Shown: piece after piece, positions 1-5,441 of the stretch
How positions within the stretch are numbered: the first letter of the stretch is position 1
How the letters are laid out: each line of letters opens with the position of its first letter
Source: JAVBPB01 sp031549965
GTDB lineage: Bacteria; Bacillota; Clostridia; Lachnospirales; Lachnospiraceae
Reading direction: 5' to 3'
Assembly (NCBI GenBank): GCA_031549965.1
Contig: JAVBPB010000152.1
Coordinates: forward strand, 1-8,744
Length of the DNA: 8,744 nucleotides
Notes under the pieces: generated by a model
Told to the model about the DNA's origin: nothing
Databases searched by the model: none
Seen by the model: only the letters and a program-made list of their open reading frames with translations
Position numbers and translations under genes: made by a program

Positions 1-63
1 AGCTAAATATTCTTTTGCATATTTTATTTTTATCTCTGCACTTATCTTTGTTTGTTGCTTCAT
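1..63 (-). CDS. Partial N-terminus, probable IS3-like OrfA (helix-turn-helix) protein
   Basis: An open frame starts at ATG (63-61, minus strand) and runs off the left edge after 21 codons, reading MKQQTKISAEIKIKYAKEYLA. A GAGG Shine-Dalgarno lies about eight bases upstream (GAAGAGGT). The charged start followed by a KYAKEYLA helix resembles the first helix of IS3-family OrfA / transposase_8 helix-turn-helix proteins, which bind the element ends and are joined to OrfB by frameshifting. That assignment rests on 21 residues, so it is tentative; any small DNA-binding protein could start this way. If right, an insertion sequence sits just downstream of the immunity gene at 234-836, with its end somewhere between 64 and about 156. 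Confidence 0.42.
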   Translation of the reverse strand, partial: MKQQTKISAEIKIKYAKEYLA

Positions 64-160
64 TATTTTTTACCTCTTCTAATTTAATGTCACAGCTTTA
101 TTTTAAACTTTATTTACTTGACTTTACAGGTATCATATCAATGTGTCCGAGTCAAATATT
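64..160 (-). other. Leader / probable end region of the left-edge insertion sequence
   Basis: No gene is credible here. On the minus strand TTGACT (155-150) could be a -35 or part of an IS end. It is mirrored by TTGACT on the plus strand at 118-123, giving an imperfect inverted repeat. The 10-mer ATGTGTCCGA (141-150) recurs at 3323-3332 in front of recombinase 1. The exact IS end cannot be fixed from one side. Confidence 0.3.
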
Positions 161-175
161 TTTTTATTTTTTTGC

Positions 176-210
176 AAAAAAAAGAAGCCAACTTTTGAAA
201 ATTGACTTCT
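176..210 (-). terminator. Intrinsic terminator after immunity gene A
   Basis: On the minus strand AGAAGTCAA (210-202) pairs with TTGGCTTCT (191-183), a nine-pair stem with one G-U pair and a ten-base loop. It is followed by a run of T (plus-strand A176-A182). It lies 23 bases past the stop of the immunity gene and would end the toxin A/immunity transcript. The plus strand has only the short T stretches at 158-173 upstream, so the minus direction is favoured. Confidence 0.75.
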
Positions 211-233
211 CTTACTCTTCTTTATGATTAATT

Positions 234-836
234 CTAATAAAACTGTATTACTACTTTTTCTTCTTTCGTTTCGGGATTATAAAATGTATAAAATATTCTT
301 TCATCATTCTTTTGTTCTTTCGTTTGACTTTTGAATACTAATACTTTCCCATCAATAATAGGCCATTCTGGATTTTGAATCCATTTAGGCGGTTTACTAT
401 CATATTTGAAAATATTTTTAATTTTATCTTTTAGCCATTTCTTTTGATTTGTTTTTGATAAATCATTAGGAAGTTCACTAATTATTTGATTTAAAAATTT
501 TTCGTCTTCAATATTAATATAACTAGGTTGAATATCCCTTCTAAATTGTAATTCATCATGATACTTTGTGCTTTTATTAAATACATATCCATTGTATTCC
601 AAGTAACGGCAAATGTCACTATGTATAACTGCCTTCCCCATTGAAGTATCTGGACTATATATCATTAAATGTTCATTGACAGTTCCTTTTCCAAAACAAC
701 GAAATTTGTCTCCAAGTTTAACCTCAAATGACTTTTTATATTCAACATTATTTTGATATTCATTCCAAAATATATTAAAATCAATTTCCCCTTCTGCAAA
801 TTTAATTAATTGTTCAATAAAATCTTCCTGTTTCAT
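234..836 (-). CDS. Probable immunity protein for toxin A (200 aa)
   Basis: This 200-residue soluble protein has no signal peptide or membrane helix. I do not recognise a named family with certainty. The segment PPKWIQNPEWP (residues 149-159) followed by a short beta-rich tail resembles the C-terminal motif of several immunity and YwqG/SMI1-like proteins. The main support is position: its ATG overlaps the stop of the nuclease toxin by one base (TAATG), with an AGGAGG ribosome site (854-849) inside the toxin gene, about 12 bases from the start. Such coupling is the standard arrangement of toxin and cognate immunity genes in polymorphic toxin loci. The inferred role is to bind and block the HNH-type tip in the cytoplasm of the producer. 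It is the last gene of its unit, ended by the terminator at 176-210. Intact frame; no sign of decay. Confidence 0.65.
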   Translation of the reverse strand: MKQEDFIEQLIKFAEGEIDFNIFWNEYQNNVEYKKSFEVKLGDKFRCFGKGTVNEHLMIYSPDTSMGKAVIHSDICRYLEYNGYVFNKSTKYHDELQFRRDIQPSYINIEDEKFLNQIISELPNDLSKTNQKKWLKDKIKNIFKYDSKPPKWIQNPEWPIIDGKVLVFKSQTKEQKNDERIFYTFYNPETKEEKVVIQFY

Positions 837-1633
837 TAAAATATTCCGCCTCCTAAATTATACGTTACAGCACTCCACATAGCATTTTTATATCCAGTTA
901 TTGCATGTATAGCTAAATGTTGAGACTGTGTGACACCGACGACATTATACAAGTTTGCCCCTGCTCTACCAAGAGGATGATGTAATATTACTTGCTTTCC
1001 TCCTATTGACGGATTTATCCCTCTAACAACTTCATCAAATGTACCATGCAGTCTTTGCTGCTCTGCAAACAATCTATTCTTAAATGTTTGAAATGTTGGA
1101 TTACCTTCTTTTGCAATATTAATTGCTTTTTGATCAAACTCTAAGACATCAAAAGAATCATCAACTATATCTGCACATGTATTGTGAACAAGAACAGATG
1201 CTTCTCCTACATAATAAGTATGAAAATCACGTACTTCAAAGTTATAAGTAGTTTCTGGTGTTTCAAGAACTTCTACTTCAATTTTTGTAATTGCAGTTGT
1301 ATTATAATTATACCTTGAACTTTCGTTTTTATCAATAGAGTCATCAAGAGGTAGTACATCGTTATATGTTGATAACAATACATTCATACCCATAGTTAAA
1401 TCACAAGCATTTACCCATTGTTTTAAATCTGGAATAAAGAATGGATGTTCTTTTGTACAAGTAAGTTTTTCTTCATCATTGATATAAACATGTACCCAAT
1501 CTGAAGTTTCATTTCTAAAAAGTGTCACAACTTCTTTTAATTGTTGTTCCCCTGTTTCCTCATCATAAGCCCAAACCTTGTCTCCAATTTCAATATTTTC
1601 TATCGCTTTATGGCCCGACTCGGTTGATACCAA
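836..1633 (-). CDS. 5'-truncated Hint–HNH nuclease toxin fragment (toxin A)
   Basis: Residues 1-151 are a Hint (intein-like pretoxin) domain: SGHKAIENIEIGDKVWAYD near the start, the TCTKEHPF block (T58-H63) and the C-terminal VLVHN (H150, N151), where self-cleavage would free the tip. Residues 152-265 are the toxin tip. Its HHPLGR (H218, H219, G222, R223), N230, H239 and H243 fit the HNH/Endo VII-like treble-clef nucleases of polymorphic toxins, so DNA is the likely target. There is no ATG. The called start is TTG (1633) without a good ribosome site, and the frame stays open only to a stop at 1681-1679, beside the recombinase stop. The residues before the called start read VIAGTS, the usual AGT of the Hint start, but the nucleophile Cys is replaced by Ser. 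The N-terminal secretion and repeat part of the toxin is absent. It looks like a silent tip store, active only if joined to a full-length gene. Confidence 0.85.
   Translation of the reverse strand: MVSTESGHKAIENIEIGDKVWAYDEETGEQQLKEVVTLFRNETSDWVHVYINDEEKLTCTKEHPFFIPDLKQWVNACDLTMGMNVLLSTYNDVLPLDDSIDKNESSRYNYNTTAITKIEVEVLETPETTYNFEVRDFHTYYVGEASVLVHNTCADIVDDSFDVLEFDQKAINIAKEGNPTFQTFKNRLFAEQQRLHGTFDEVVRGINPSIGGKQVILHHPLGRAGANLYNVVGVTQSQHLAIHAITGYKNAMWSAVTYNLGGGIF
1369..1633 (-). repeat. Hint anchor repeat, copy A
   Basis: About 265 bp that match 5179-5441 with about ten differences in 240 aligned bases by eye. The match begins at the junction and ends at the LLST codons, where the two Hint genes diverge. 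It is large enough to serve homologous recombination between cassettes. Confidence 0.8.
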
Positions 1634-1649
1634 TGAGGTACCAGCTATG
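1629..1649 (-). other. Module junction A: candidate recombinase attachment site in the Hint codons
   Basis: The plus-strand 21-mer here matches 5440-5460 at 16 of 21 positions, with core TGAGGTNCCNGCTAT. On the minus strand it encodes V-I-A-G-T-S, the start of the Hint domain. Upstream (recombinase side) the DNA bears no relation to a Hint gene; downstream it is a normal Hint. This is the expected picture for a crossover within the Ala-Gly-Thr codons. The exact dinucleotide is not determinable here. Confidence 0.6.
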
Positions 1650-1664
1650 ACTGATTTTAAGCAT

Positions 1665-1695
1665 AAAAAAAGACTTTGTCATTAAAACAGAGTCT
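1665..1695 (-). terminator. Intrinsic terminator at the end of recombinase 1
   Basis: AGACTCTGT (1695-1687, minus strand) pairs with ACAAAGTCT (1679-1671) with one C·A mismatch and a seven-base loop, followed by T6. The stem overlaps the last codons and stop of recombinase 1. The same stem with a different single mismatch is present at 5474-5505. It separates recombinase transcription from the truncated toxin that follows. Confidence 0.7.
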
Positions 1696-3271
1696 CTTCG
1701 ATAGGTTTCGTAAACCGATATAAAATTTTAATTGTTTTCCTCTTTTTCTTTTTAAAGTCACCTTCACTATGGATTTCTATCTTATCAATTATTCTATTTA
1801 GTAAATCTTTAGTTAAGATATTAGAGTTATCAGATGTCACAAAATCAGTAGTATTTTCTTCTTTTTGGCTTAGTAAATCTCGTTTATATTTTAATGCTTT
1901 TTGTTCTAATTCATATTCTTTAGTTAAGTCTTGATAAGTATCTATACTTATTACTTCACTAGCATAATCTTCATATATTTTCTTTGTTAGTTTTAATAAG
2001 GTTTTTAGTCGTTTATCAATTTCCGCCAACTCTAAATTATGTTGAATAAACTCATTATGATTGTTAGGTTTATCTTTCAACATCTTTAAGAACGCTTCAT
2101 CATTTTTAAATAAATTAATATATTCATTGACTCTCGCAGTTATTATTGGTTTAAGTTTATCATATTTAAACATATTAAAATGTCTAGGTTGAAAAGTTGT
2201 TCTTGCACATGTATTACATTTATATATCCATTTTTTACCATTGTTCCAATCTCTCGCATTTTCTAATATCATCCTTCTATTACATGTGCCACAGAATACT
2301 AGACCTTTAAATAAGTTTTCGTGATGATATTTTTGTTTTACTTGCCTTGCCGATAATATTTGTTGTGTCCTATCAAATTCTTCTTCTGATATTATAGCTT
2401 CATGAGTATAGGGAACGACGATCCATTTTTCTGGTGGGTTAAATCTGACTTTTGTGGTTTTATGGTTTGGTGTTTCTTTTTTTAAACTTGTTGTTTCGCC
2501 AATATAAGTTCTTCTTTTTAGTATGGTAAATACGGTGAAAGAACTCCATGTACGTTTTTTTATTTCATTAAATTTATCTATATGATGTAAATACCTTGTA
2601 TCTCCTTTATTAGCTTTATAGACACTTGGGATTGGAACTGCCTCTTTGGTTAATATTGTTGCTATACCACATATTCCATTTCCTTCTTGAGCTAGTTTAA
2701 ATATATACCTTACTATTTCAGCGGATTGTTCATCTATTATTAGTCTATTATGATTATTTGGGTCTTTCATATATCCATAAGGAGCGTCACACCCAATGTA
2801 TAAACCTTGTAATGCTCGATGTCTTTTTGCGGCTCTTACTTTTTTGCTTATATCTTTAGAATACATATCATTAAGTATGTTTTTAAATGGTGCTAAATCA
2901 TTATTATCATTTGATGTATCTATACCGTCATTTAAAGCTATATATCTAACATTTTTACTAGGGAAATATATTTCTGTGTAATGTCCAGTCATTATATAAT
3001 TTCTCCCCAAGCGTGATAAATCTTTCGTTAATACGAGATTAACTTTCTTTTCTTCAATATCATTAATAAGTCTTTGAAAGCTTGGTCTGTTAAAATTTGT
3101 ACCCGTAAAACCATCATCAACGTAAGTATCTACTATATTAAATCCTTGTTCATTACAATATTTTTGTAACATTAGTTTTTGGGTTTGTATACTAGCACTA
3201 TCTCCTTGTGTTCCGTCGTCTGATGAAAGTCTACAGTATAATGCTGCCTTATAAGTTTGTTCTTGTATCAT
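1682..3271 (-). CDS. Large serine recombinase 1 (529 aa)
   Basis: This is a complete large serine recombinase of the TnpX/TndX type, which cuts and rejoins DNA at attachment sites through a covalent serine intermediate. The N-terminal resolvase domain (about 7-150) has YCRLS with R14 and catalytic S16, and DLSRLGR with R87 and R90. The recombinase domain spans about 160-315, and a zinc ribbon has C327, C330, C352 and C355. A coiled-coil-rich C-terminal region ends in a lysine-rich stretch and KPIEETLF. Length is normal for the family. ATG 3271 is preceded by AAGGAG (3286-3281) nine bases away. The gene follows the 89-aa gene by 74 bases on the same strand and probably shares its promoter at 3659-3687. 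The 3' end abuts a terminator and then the truncated Hint, so the likely attachment site is at the gene's 3' side, as in Tn4451-type elements. By eye it shares roughly four in five residues with recombinase 2. Confidence 0.95.
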   Translation of the reverse strand: MIQEQTYKAALYCRLSSDDGTQGDSASIQTQKLMLQKYCNEQGFNIVDTYVDDGFTGTNFNRPSFQRLINDIEEKKVNLVLTKDLSRLGRNYIMTGHYTEIYFPSKNVRYIALNDGIDTSNDNNDLAPFKNILNDMYSKDISKKVRAAKRHRALQGLYIGCDAPYGYMKDPNNHNRLIIDEQSAEIVRYIFKLAQEGNGICGIATILTKEAVPIPSVYKANKGDTRYLHHIDKFNEIKKRTWSSFTVFTILKRRTYIGETTSLKKETPNHKTTKVRFNPPEKWIVVPYTHEAIISEEEFDRTQQILSARQVKQKYHHENLFKGLVFCGTCNRRMILENARDWNNGKKWIYKCNTCARTTFQPRHFNMFKYDKLKPIITARVNEYINLFKNDEAFLKMLKDKPNNHNEFIQHNLELAEIDKRLKTLLKLTKKIYEDYASEVISIDTYQDLTKEYELEQKALKYKRDLLSQKEENTTDFVTSDNSNILTKDLLNRIIDKIEIHSEGDFKKKKRKTIKILYRFTKPIEETLF

Positions 3272-3272
3272 T

Positions 3273-3288
3273 TTATCTTTCTCCTTTT
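3273..3288 (-). promoter_or_regulatory. Ribosome-binding site of recombinase 1, resembling the IS110 target
   Basis: On the plus strand this 16-mer, TTATCTTTCTCCTTTT, matches the reconstructed IS110 target (TTATTTTT + CT + CCTTTA) at 14 of 16 positions, with the CT core at 3281-3282. On the minus strand it is the AAAGGAG site and spacer in front of ATG 3271. Confidence 0.6.
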
Positions 3289-3308
3289 GCTAATTCGAAT
3301 TATACGGA

Positions 3309-3332
3309 GGACATGAGACACTATGTGTCCGA
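3309..3332. repeat. Small nested inverted repeat before recombinase 1
   Basis: GACAC-TAT-GTGTC (3317-3329) is a perfect 5-3-5 palindrome, flanked by GGACA (3309-3313) and TGTCC (3326-3330). It lies between the 89-aa gene and the recombinase. ATGTGTCCGA (3323-3332) also occurs at 141-150. It could be an mRNA hairpin, a protein site, or a remnant of an IS end; nothing decides between these. Confidence 0.4.
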
Positions 3333-3345
3333 CCAACTACAAAAA

Positions 3346-3615
3346 TTAAAATTTTATTACCATTGCTCTATATAGTCTTCCAGATGAATAACTTACAGGT
3401 CTTGAAGCTAATCCTATGGCTATATCGTAGCCTGCGAAGCCTATTTTAAGCTCTTTACTTTTTATTTCGTGTTCTTCTTTGGCGCCGATAGAAACTTCCT
3501 TAAAGCCTAGTTCTATGAGTTTATTTTTAATAATCGGTGTAATAATCTTTTTAGTTTCTATTAGTGCTCTAGTAGTATCTAAAATATTTAGTTTTTCTAT
3601 GTCTGTTATTTTCAT
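3346..3615 (-). CDS. Small protein of unknown function upstream of recombinase 1 (89 aa)
   Basis: I do not recognise a family. The 89 residues form a lysine-rich N-terminal half (about 1-55), probably helical, and a C-terminal half with the segment FAGYDIAIGLASRPVSYSSG (about 60-79). There is no membrane helix or signal peptide. ATG 3615 is preceded by AGAAAGG (3632-3626) at ten bases. A strong promoter (3687-3659) and a palindromic operator lie directly upstream, divergent from the XRE gene; the recombinase follows 74 bases downstream. A small basic protein under repressor control in front of a serine recombinase suggests an accessory factor, for example one setting recombination direction, but this is context only. 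Confidence 0.6.
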   Translation of the reverse strand: MKITDIEKLNILDTTRALIETKKIITPIIKNKLIELGFKEVSIGAKEEHEIKSKELKIGFAGYDIAIGLASRPVSYSSGRLYRAMVIKF

Positions 3616-3633
3616 AATAGTTTTACCTTTCTG

Positions 3634-3711
3634 TAAACTTAAAGTTTATTGTATAATCATTATATTAAATCATAAGTTTAAAGTCAACTATTTTGTTAAA
3701 CTTTTTGTTTA
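3634..3711. promoter_or_regulatory. Candidate XRE operators: repeated TAAACTT half-sites
   Basis: TAAACTT-A-AAGTTTA (3634-3648) is a perfect 7-1-7 palindrome just downstream of the expected start of minus-strand transcription. A further AAGTTTA (3674-3680) lies between the -35 and -10 of that promoter. TAAACTT at 3697-3703, with GTTTA at 3707-3711, lies between the two divergent genes. Four copies of one half-site in this gap suggest binding by the XRE protein encoded at 3768. Confidence 0.6.
3659..3687 (-). promoter_or_regulatory. Promoter of the 89-aa protein / recombinase 1 unit
   Basis: On the minus strand TTGACT (3687-3682) and TATAAT (3664-3659) are separated by exactly 17 bases, a near-consensus housekeeping promoter. 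It fires toward the 89-aa gene and probably recombinase 1. Operator half-sites lie inside its spacer and just downstream, so repression is likely. Confidence 0.75.
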
Positions 3712-3740
3712 ATATAATAGTTTTTTTTAACATTTTAAGT

Positions 3741-3746
3741 TATAAT
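3741..3746 (+). promoter_or_regulatory. Possible -10 of the XRE regulator
   Basis: TATAAT lies 22 bases before the ATG, with no good -35 at the proper distance. Another TATAAT at 3713-3718 is an alternative and would put the 3697-3711 repeat in its spacer, which suits autoregulation. Confidence 0.35.
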
Positions 3747-3767
3747 AAATTATGGTAGGTGTGATTT

Positions 3768-4085
3768 ATGGATAATATTAAAACTATTTTTTCAAAAAAT
3801 TTAGTAAATTACTTAAATATAAATAACATTTCTAGGAGAGAGCTCGGAGATTATCTTGAAGTTTCTCAAATGGCAATTTCTAAATGGGTAAATGGTCGTA
3901 ACTATCCAGATATTGATATTATTATTAAGATTTGTGATTTATTTAAAATAACGCTAAATGATTTATTTGGATTTAATAATAAATCCGAATTCACAGAACA
4001 TGAAAAAAAAATTATCTACAGTTATAGAGATAAGTCTAATGTCCAAGAAGCTATTGATGTTTTATTAAATATTAAAAATAAATAA
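3768..4085 (+). CDS. XRE-family (HTH_3) repressor, 105 aa
   Basis: Residues about 7-62 form a Cro/CI-type helix-turn-helix: SRRELGDYLEVSQMAISKWV holds helices 2 and 3, and the YPDIDIIIKICDLF segment that follows is typical of the XRE fold. A short C-terminal tail (70-105) could serve dimerisation; there is no protease or kinase domain. It is the only plus-strand gene inside the module and is divergent from the 89-aa/recombinase 1 unit. The repeated TAAACTT half-sites between them are its likely target. The inferred role is to keep the recombinase off, as phage and transposon repressors do, and possibly to control itself. ATG 3768 has only a weak ribosome site (GGTAGGTG). No operon partner on its strand. 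Confidence 0.88.
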   Translation: MDNIKTIFSKNLVNYLNINNISRRELGDYLEVSQMAISKWVNGRNYPDIDIIIKICDLFKITLNDLFGFNNKSEFTEHEKKIIYSYRDKSNVQEAIDVLLNIKNK

Positions 4086-4136
4086 AAGGATACTAACTTT
4101 ACCATAAAATTATGACATAAGTTATTTGTATCCTTT
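4084..4136 (+). repeat. Long stem-loop just after the XRE gene
   Basis: AAAGGATAC (4085-4093) pairs with GTATCCTTT (4128-4136). TAACTT (4094-4099) extends it by pairing with AAGTTA (4119-4124) across a three-base bulge. There is no strong T run after it, so it may protect the 3' end or act together with the terminator at 4161. Confidence 0.5.
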
Positions 4137-4160
4137 AATTAAATTAATTGAAATTATTGA

Positions 4161-4184
4161 GAAGAATTAAAGTTCTTCTTTTTT
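4161..4184 (+). terminator. Intrinsic terminator of the XRE gene
   Basis: GAAGAA (4161-4166) pairs with TTCTTC (4173-4178) around a six-base loop, followed by a T tract (4179-4184). The stem is AT-rich and short, so termination may be partial. Confidence 0.5.
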
Positions 4185-4194
4185 ATTAGTTTAA

Positions 4195-4318
4195 TTGGTG
4201 CCCGTTTTGCTTTTTCTTAAAATTTAACATCAATCAACTTGGTGTCGTTTAGTATGCGATAACATGGCTATTAGTAAAACGCCATGTTATTCGCATGATT
4301 TCTAAACTTGGGCACCAA
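4195..4318. repeat. 124-bp palindromic element (MITE-like or structured recombination/RNA element)
   Basis: TTGGTGCCC (4195-4203) and GGGCACCAA (4310-4318) are perfect 9-bp terminal inverted repeats. Inside lies a hairpin: ATGCGATAACATGGC (4254-4268) pairs with 4281-4296 with one bulged base and a 12-base loop. GTTTAG (4247-4252) pairs with CTAAAC (4302-4307). A second arm, TTGGTG (4239-4244), competes for the same right arm as 4195. There is no T tract, so it is not a simple terminator, and no clear target duplication. The rest of 4185-4354 holds no gene. The element lies between immunity gene B and the XRE block. Confidence 0.6.
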
Positions 4319-4354
4319 AATCTTAATTTGGCAGTCTAATTTACATAAAAGTTT

Positions 4355-4720
4355 TTAATCTTCTATACAAATTTCTTCACACTTAGCATGTAACCAGTTT
4401 GTATCCATATTGGTTATTATATTTACTTCAATGCAATCCGTTTTAATAACATCCATATGCAATGCTGTATACCAGCTCCAAATATATCCTTTACGTTCTG
4501 AAATGGGAGTTTCTTTCATGTTTTTAGGCATTTTAAAATTCGCTTCAAAGCAATCTTTTAATCGAATTTTATATAACTTTTCCGATATTGACTTACCTTC
4601 ATAGTAGTCAACGGTAATAATTAAGTCAAGTAAATTGTCATCCCATTTAACATCGCAAATAATAGAATCCAAAATATCAAATTTTTCTTTTATTTCTTCA
4701 ATTGTCTTATAAATAACCAT
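4355..4720 (-). CDS. Probable immunity protein for toxin B (121 aa)
   Basis: I do not recognise a family. It is a small acidic soluble protein with alternating hydrophobic strands, several tryptophans and cysteines, and no signal peptide or membrane segment. It starts 13 bases after the toxin B stop. A very strong GAGGAGG ribosome site (4735-4729) overlaps that stop, and its spacing to ATG 4720 is eight bases. That position directly downstream of a Hint-linked tip is where cognate immunity genes lie, so neutralising toxin B is the likely role. It shares no visible similarity with the immunity protein at 234-836, as expected if tip and immunity move as a pair. No terminator is evident before the palindromic element at 4318. 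Confidence 0.62.
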   Translation of the reverse strand: MVIYKTIEEIKEKFDILDSIICDVKWDDNLLDLIITVDYYEGKSISEKLYKIRLKDCFEANFKMPKNMKETPISERKGYIWSWYTALHMDVIKTDCIEVNIITNMDTNWLHAKCEEICIED

Positions 4721-4733
4721 TTTCTTATCCTCC

Positions 4734-5441
4734 TCAAAAATTAAAGTGTGTCAATATTCTCATTTCAGTTTTTCCTGCCATATGTGGAAATAACCCATTA
4801 CCAGCCAATGGATGTCCAGCAGAATTGAATACCCTAAAGTACGCATTACCATTTGCTGGCGTTGCTTGTATTCTAAATTTGACTCCATAATCTGAACTTT
4901 TCATGATAGTTGATGGTCCACTATTAGCACTTTGGAATGTGACTTCCTTTGAAAATCCTAAATCATCCAGTTTGTTTATCAATTCATCTGGTGTATATTT
5001 AGAGCCAATTTGTGAGAAATCATCAACTCCTAGAGCATCATGGATACAATCATTGTGAACAAGGACATTAGACTCGCCCACATAATAAGTATGATAATCA
5101 CGTACTTCAAAATTATAAGTAGTCTCTGGTGTATCTAAATGTTCAACTTCTACTGATGATATTTTACCATAATTACCAGTTGATAACAATACATTCATAC
5201 CCATAGTTAAATCACAAGCATTTACCCATTGTTTTAAATCTGGAATAAAGAAAGGATGTTCTTTTGTACAAGTAAGTTTTTCTTCATCATTGATATAAAC
5301 ATGTACCCAATCTGAAGTTTCATTTCTAAAAAGTGTGACAACTTCTTTTAAAGCCTGTTCCCCTGTTTCCTCATCATAAGCCCAAACTTTGTCTCCAATT
5401 TCAATATTTTCTATCGCTTTATGGCCCGACTCTGTTAACAC
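4734..5441 (-). CDS. 5'-truncated Hint–toxin fragment (toxin B, unidentified tip)
   Basis: Residues 1-130 form a Hint domain almost identical to that of toxin A up to LLST (about residue 88), then a shorter linker and TPETTYNFEVRDYHTYYVGE ending in VLVHN (H129, N130). The TCTKEHPF block is at 57-64. The tip (131-235, about 105 aa) is unlike toxin A; its segment FRIQATPANGNAYFRVFN with later H210, H220 and H232 suggests a small RNase-like or other histidine-dependent toxin, but I cannot name it. The called start is GTG (5441). The open frame extends upstream to a stop at 5510-5508, inside the recombinase 2 end, and reads KKVIAGTS where an intact Hint would have Cys-Phe-Val/Ile-Ala-Gly-Thr, so the nucleophile Cys is missing. 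There is no secretion or repeat region. Probably a silent tip cassette unless recombined into a complete toxin gene. Confidence 0.82.
   Translation of the reverse strand: MLTESGHKAIENIEIGDKVWAYDEETGEQALKEVVTLFRNETSDWVHVYINDEEKLTCTKEHPFFIPDLKQWVNACDLTMGMNVLLSTGNYGKISSVEVEHLDTPETTYNFEVRDYHTYYVGESNVLVHNDCIHDALGVDDFSQIGSKYTPDELINKLDDLGFSKEVTFQSANSGPSTIMKSSDYGVKFRIQATPANGNAYFRVFNSAGHPLAGNGLFPHMAGKTEMRILTHFNF
5179..5441 (-). repeat. Hint anchor repeat, copy B
   Basis: Partner of 1369-1633, in direct orientation. The flanking recombinases are visibly more diverged than this segment, although they are part of the same modules. Confidence 0.8.

Noticed and set aside
15..227. Plus-strand open frame of 70 codons rich in Phe, Leu and Ser
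   Set aside because: It is antisense to the IS leader and the terminator, has no ribosome site, and its composition is that of translated AT-rich noncoding DNA.
1612..1684. ATG overlapping the recombinase 1 stop (TAATG) as a coupled start of the toxin, with a T7 run for frameshifting
   Set aside because: The ATG is in another frame and stops after 24 codons at the TAA within CATAAAG; recombinase 2 has no ATG there, so it is not a kept feature.
2796..2981. Plus-strand open frame inside recombinase 1
   Set aside because: Shadow of a well-supported recombinase domain on the other strand; no start signals.
3479..3712. Plus-strand open frame of 77 codons opposite the 89-aa gene
   Set aside because: It runs across the promoter and operators and has no ribosome site; the minus-strand gene has promoter and ribosome site.
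4239..4318. True integron attC site
   Set aside because: No integron integrase in view and no standard R-box core sites; only the folded shape is similar.
4410..4604. Plus-strand open frame opposite immunity gene B
   Set aside because: Antisense shadow; the minus-strand gene has a strong GAGGAGG site and the expected position.
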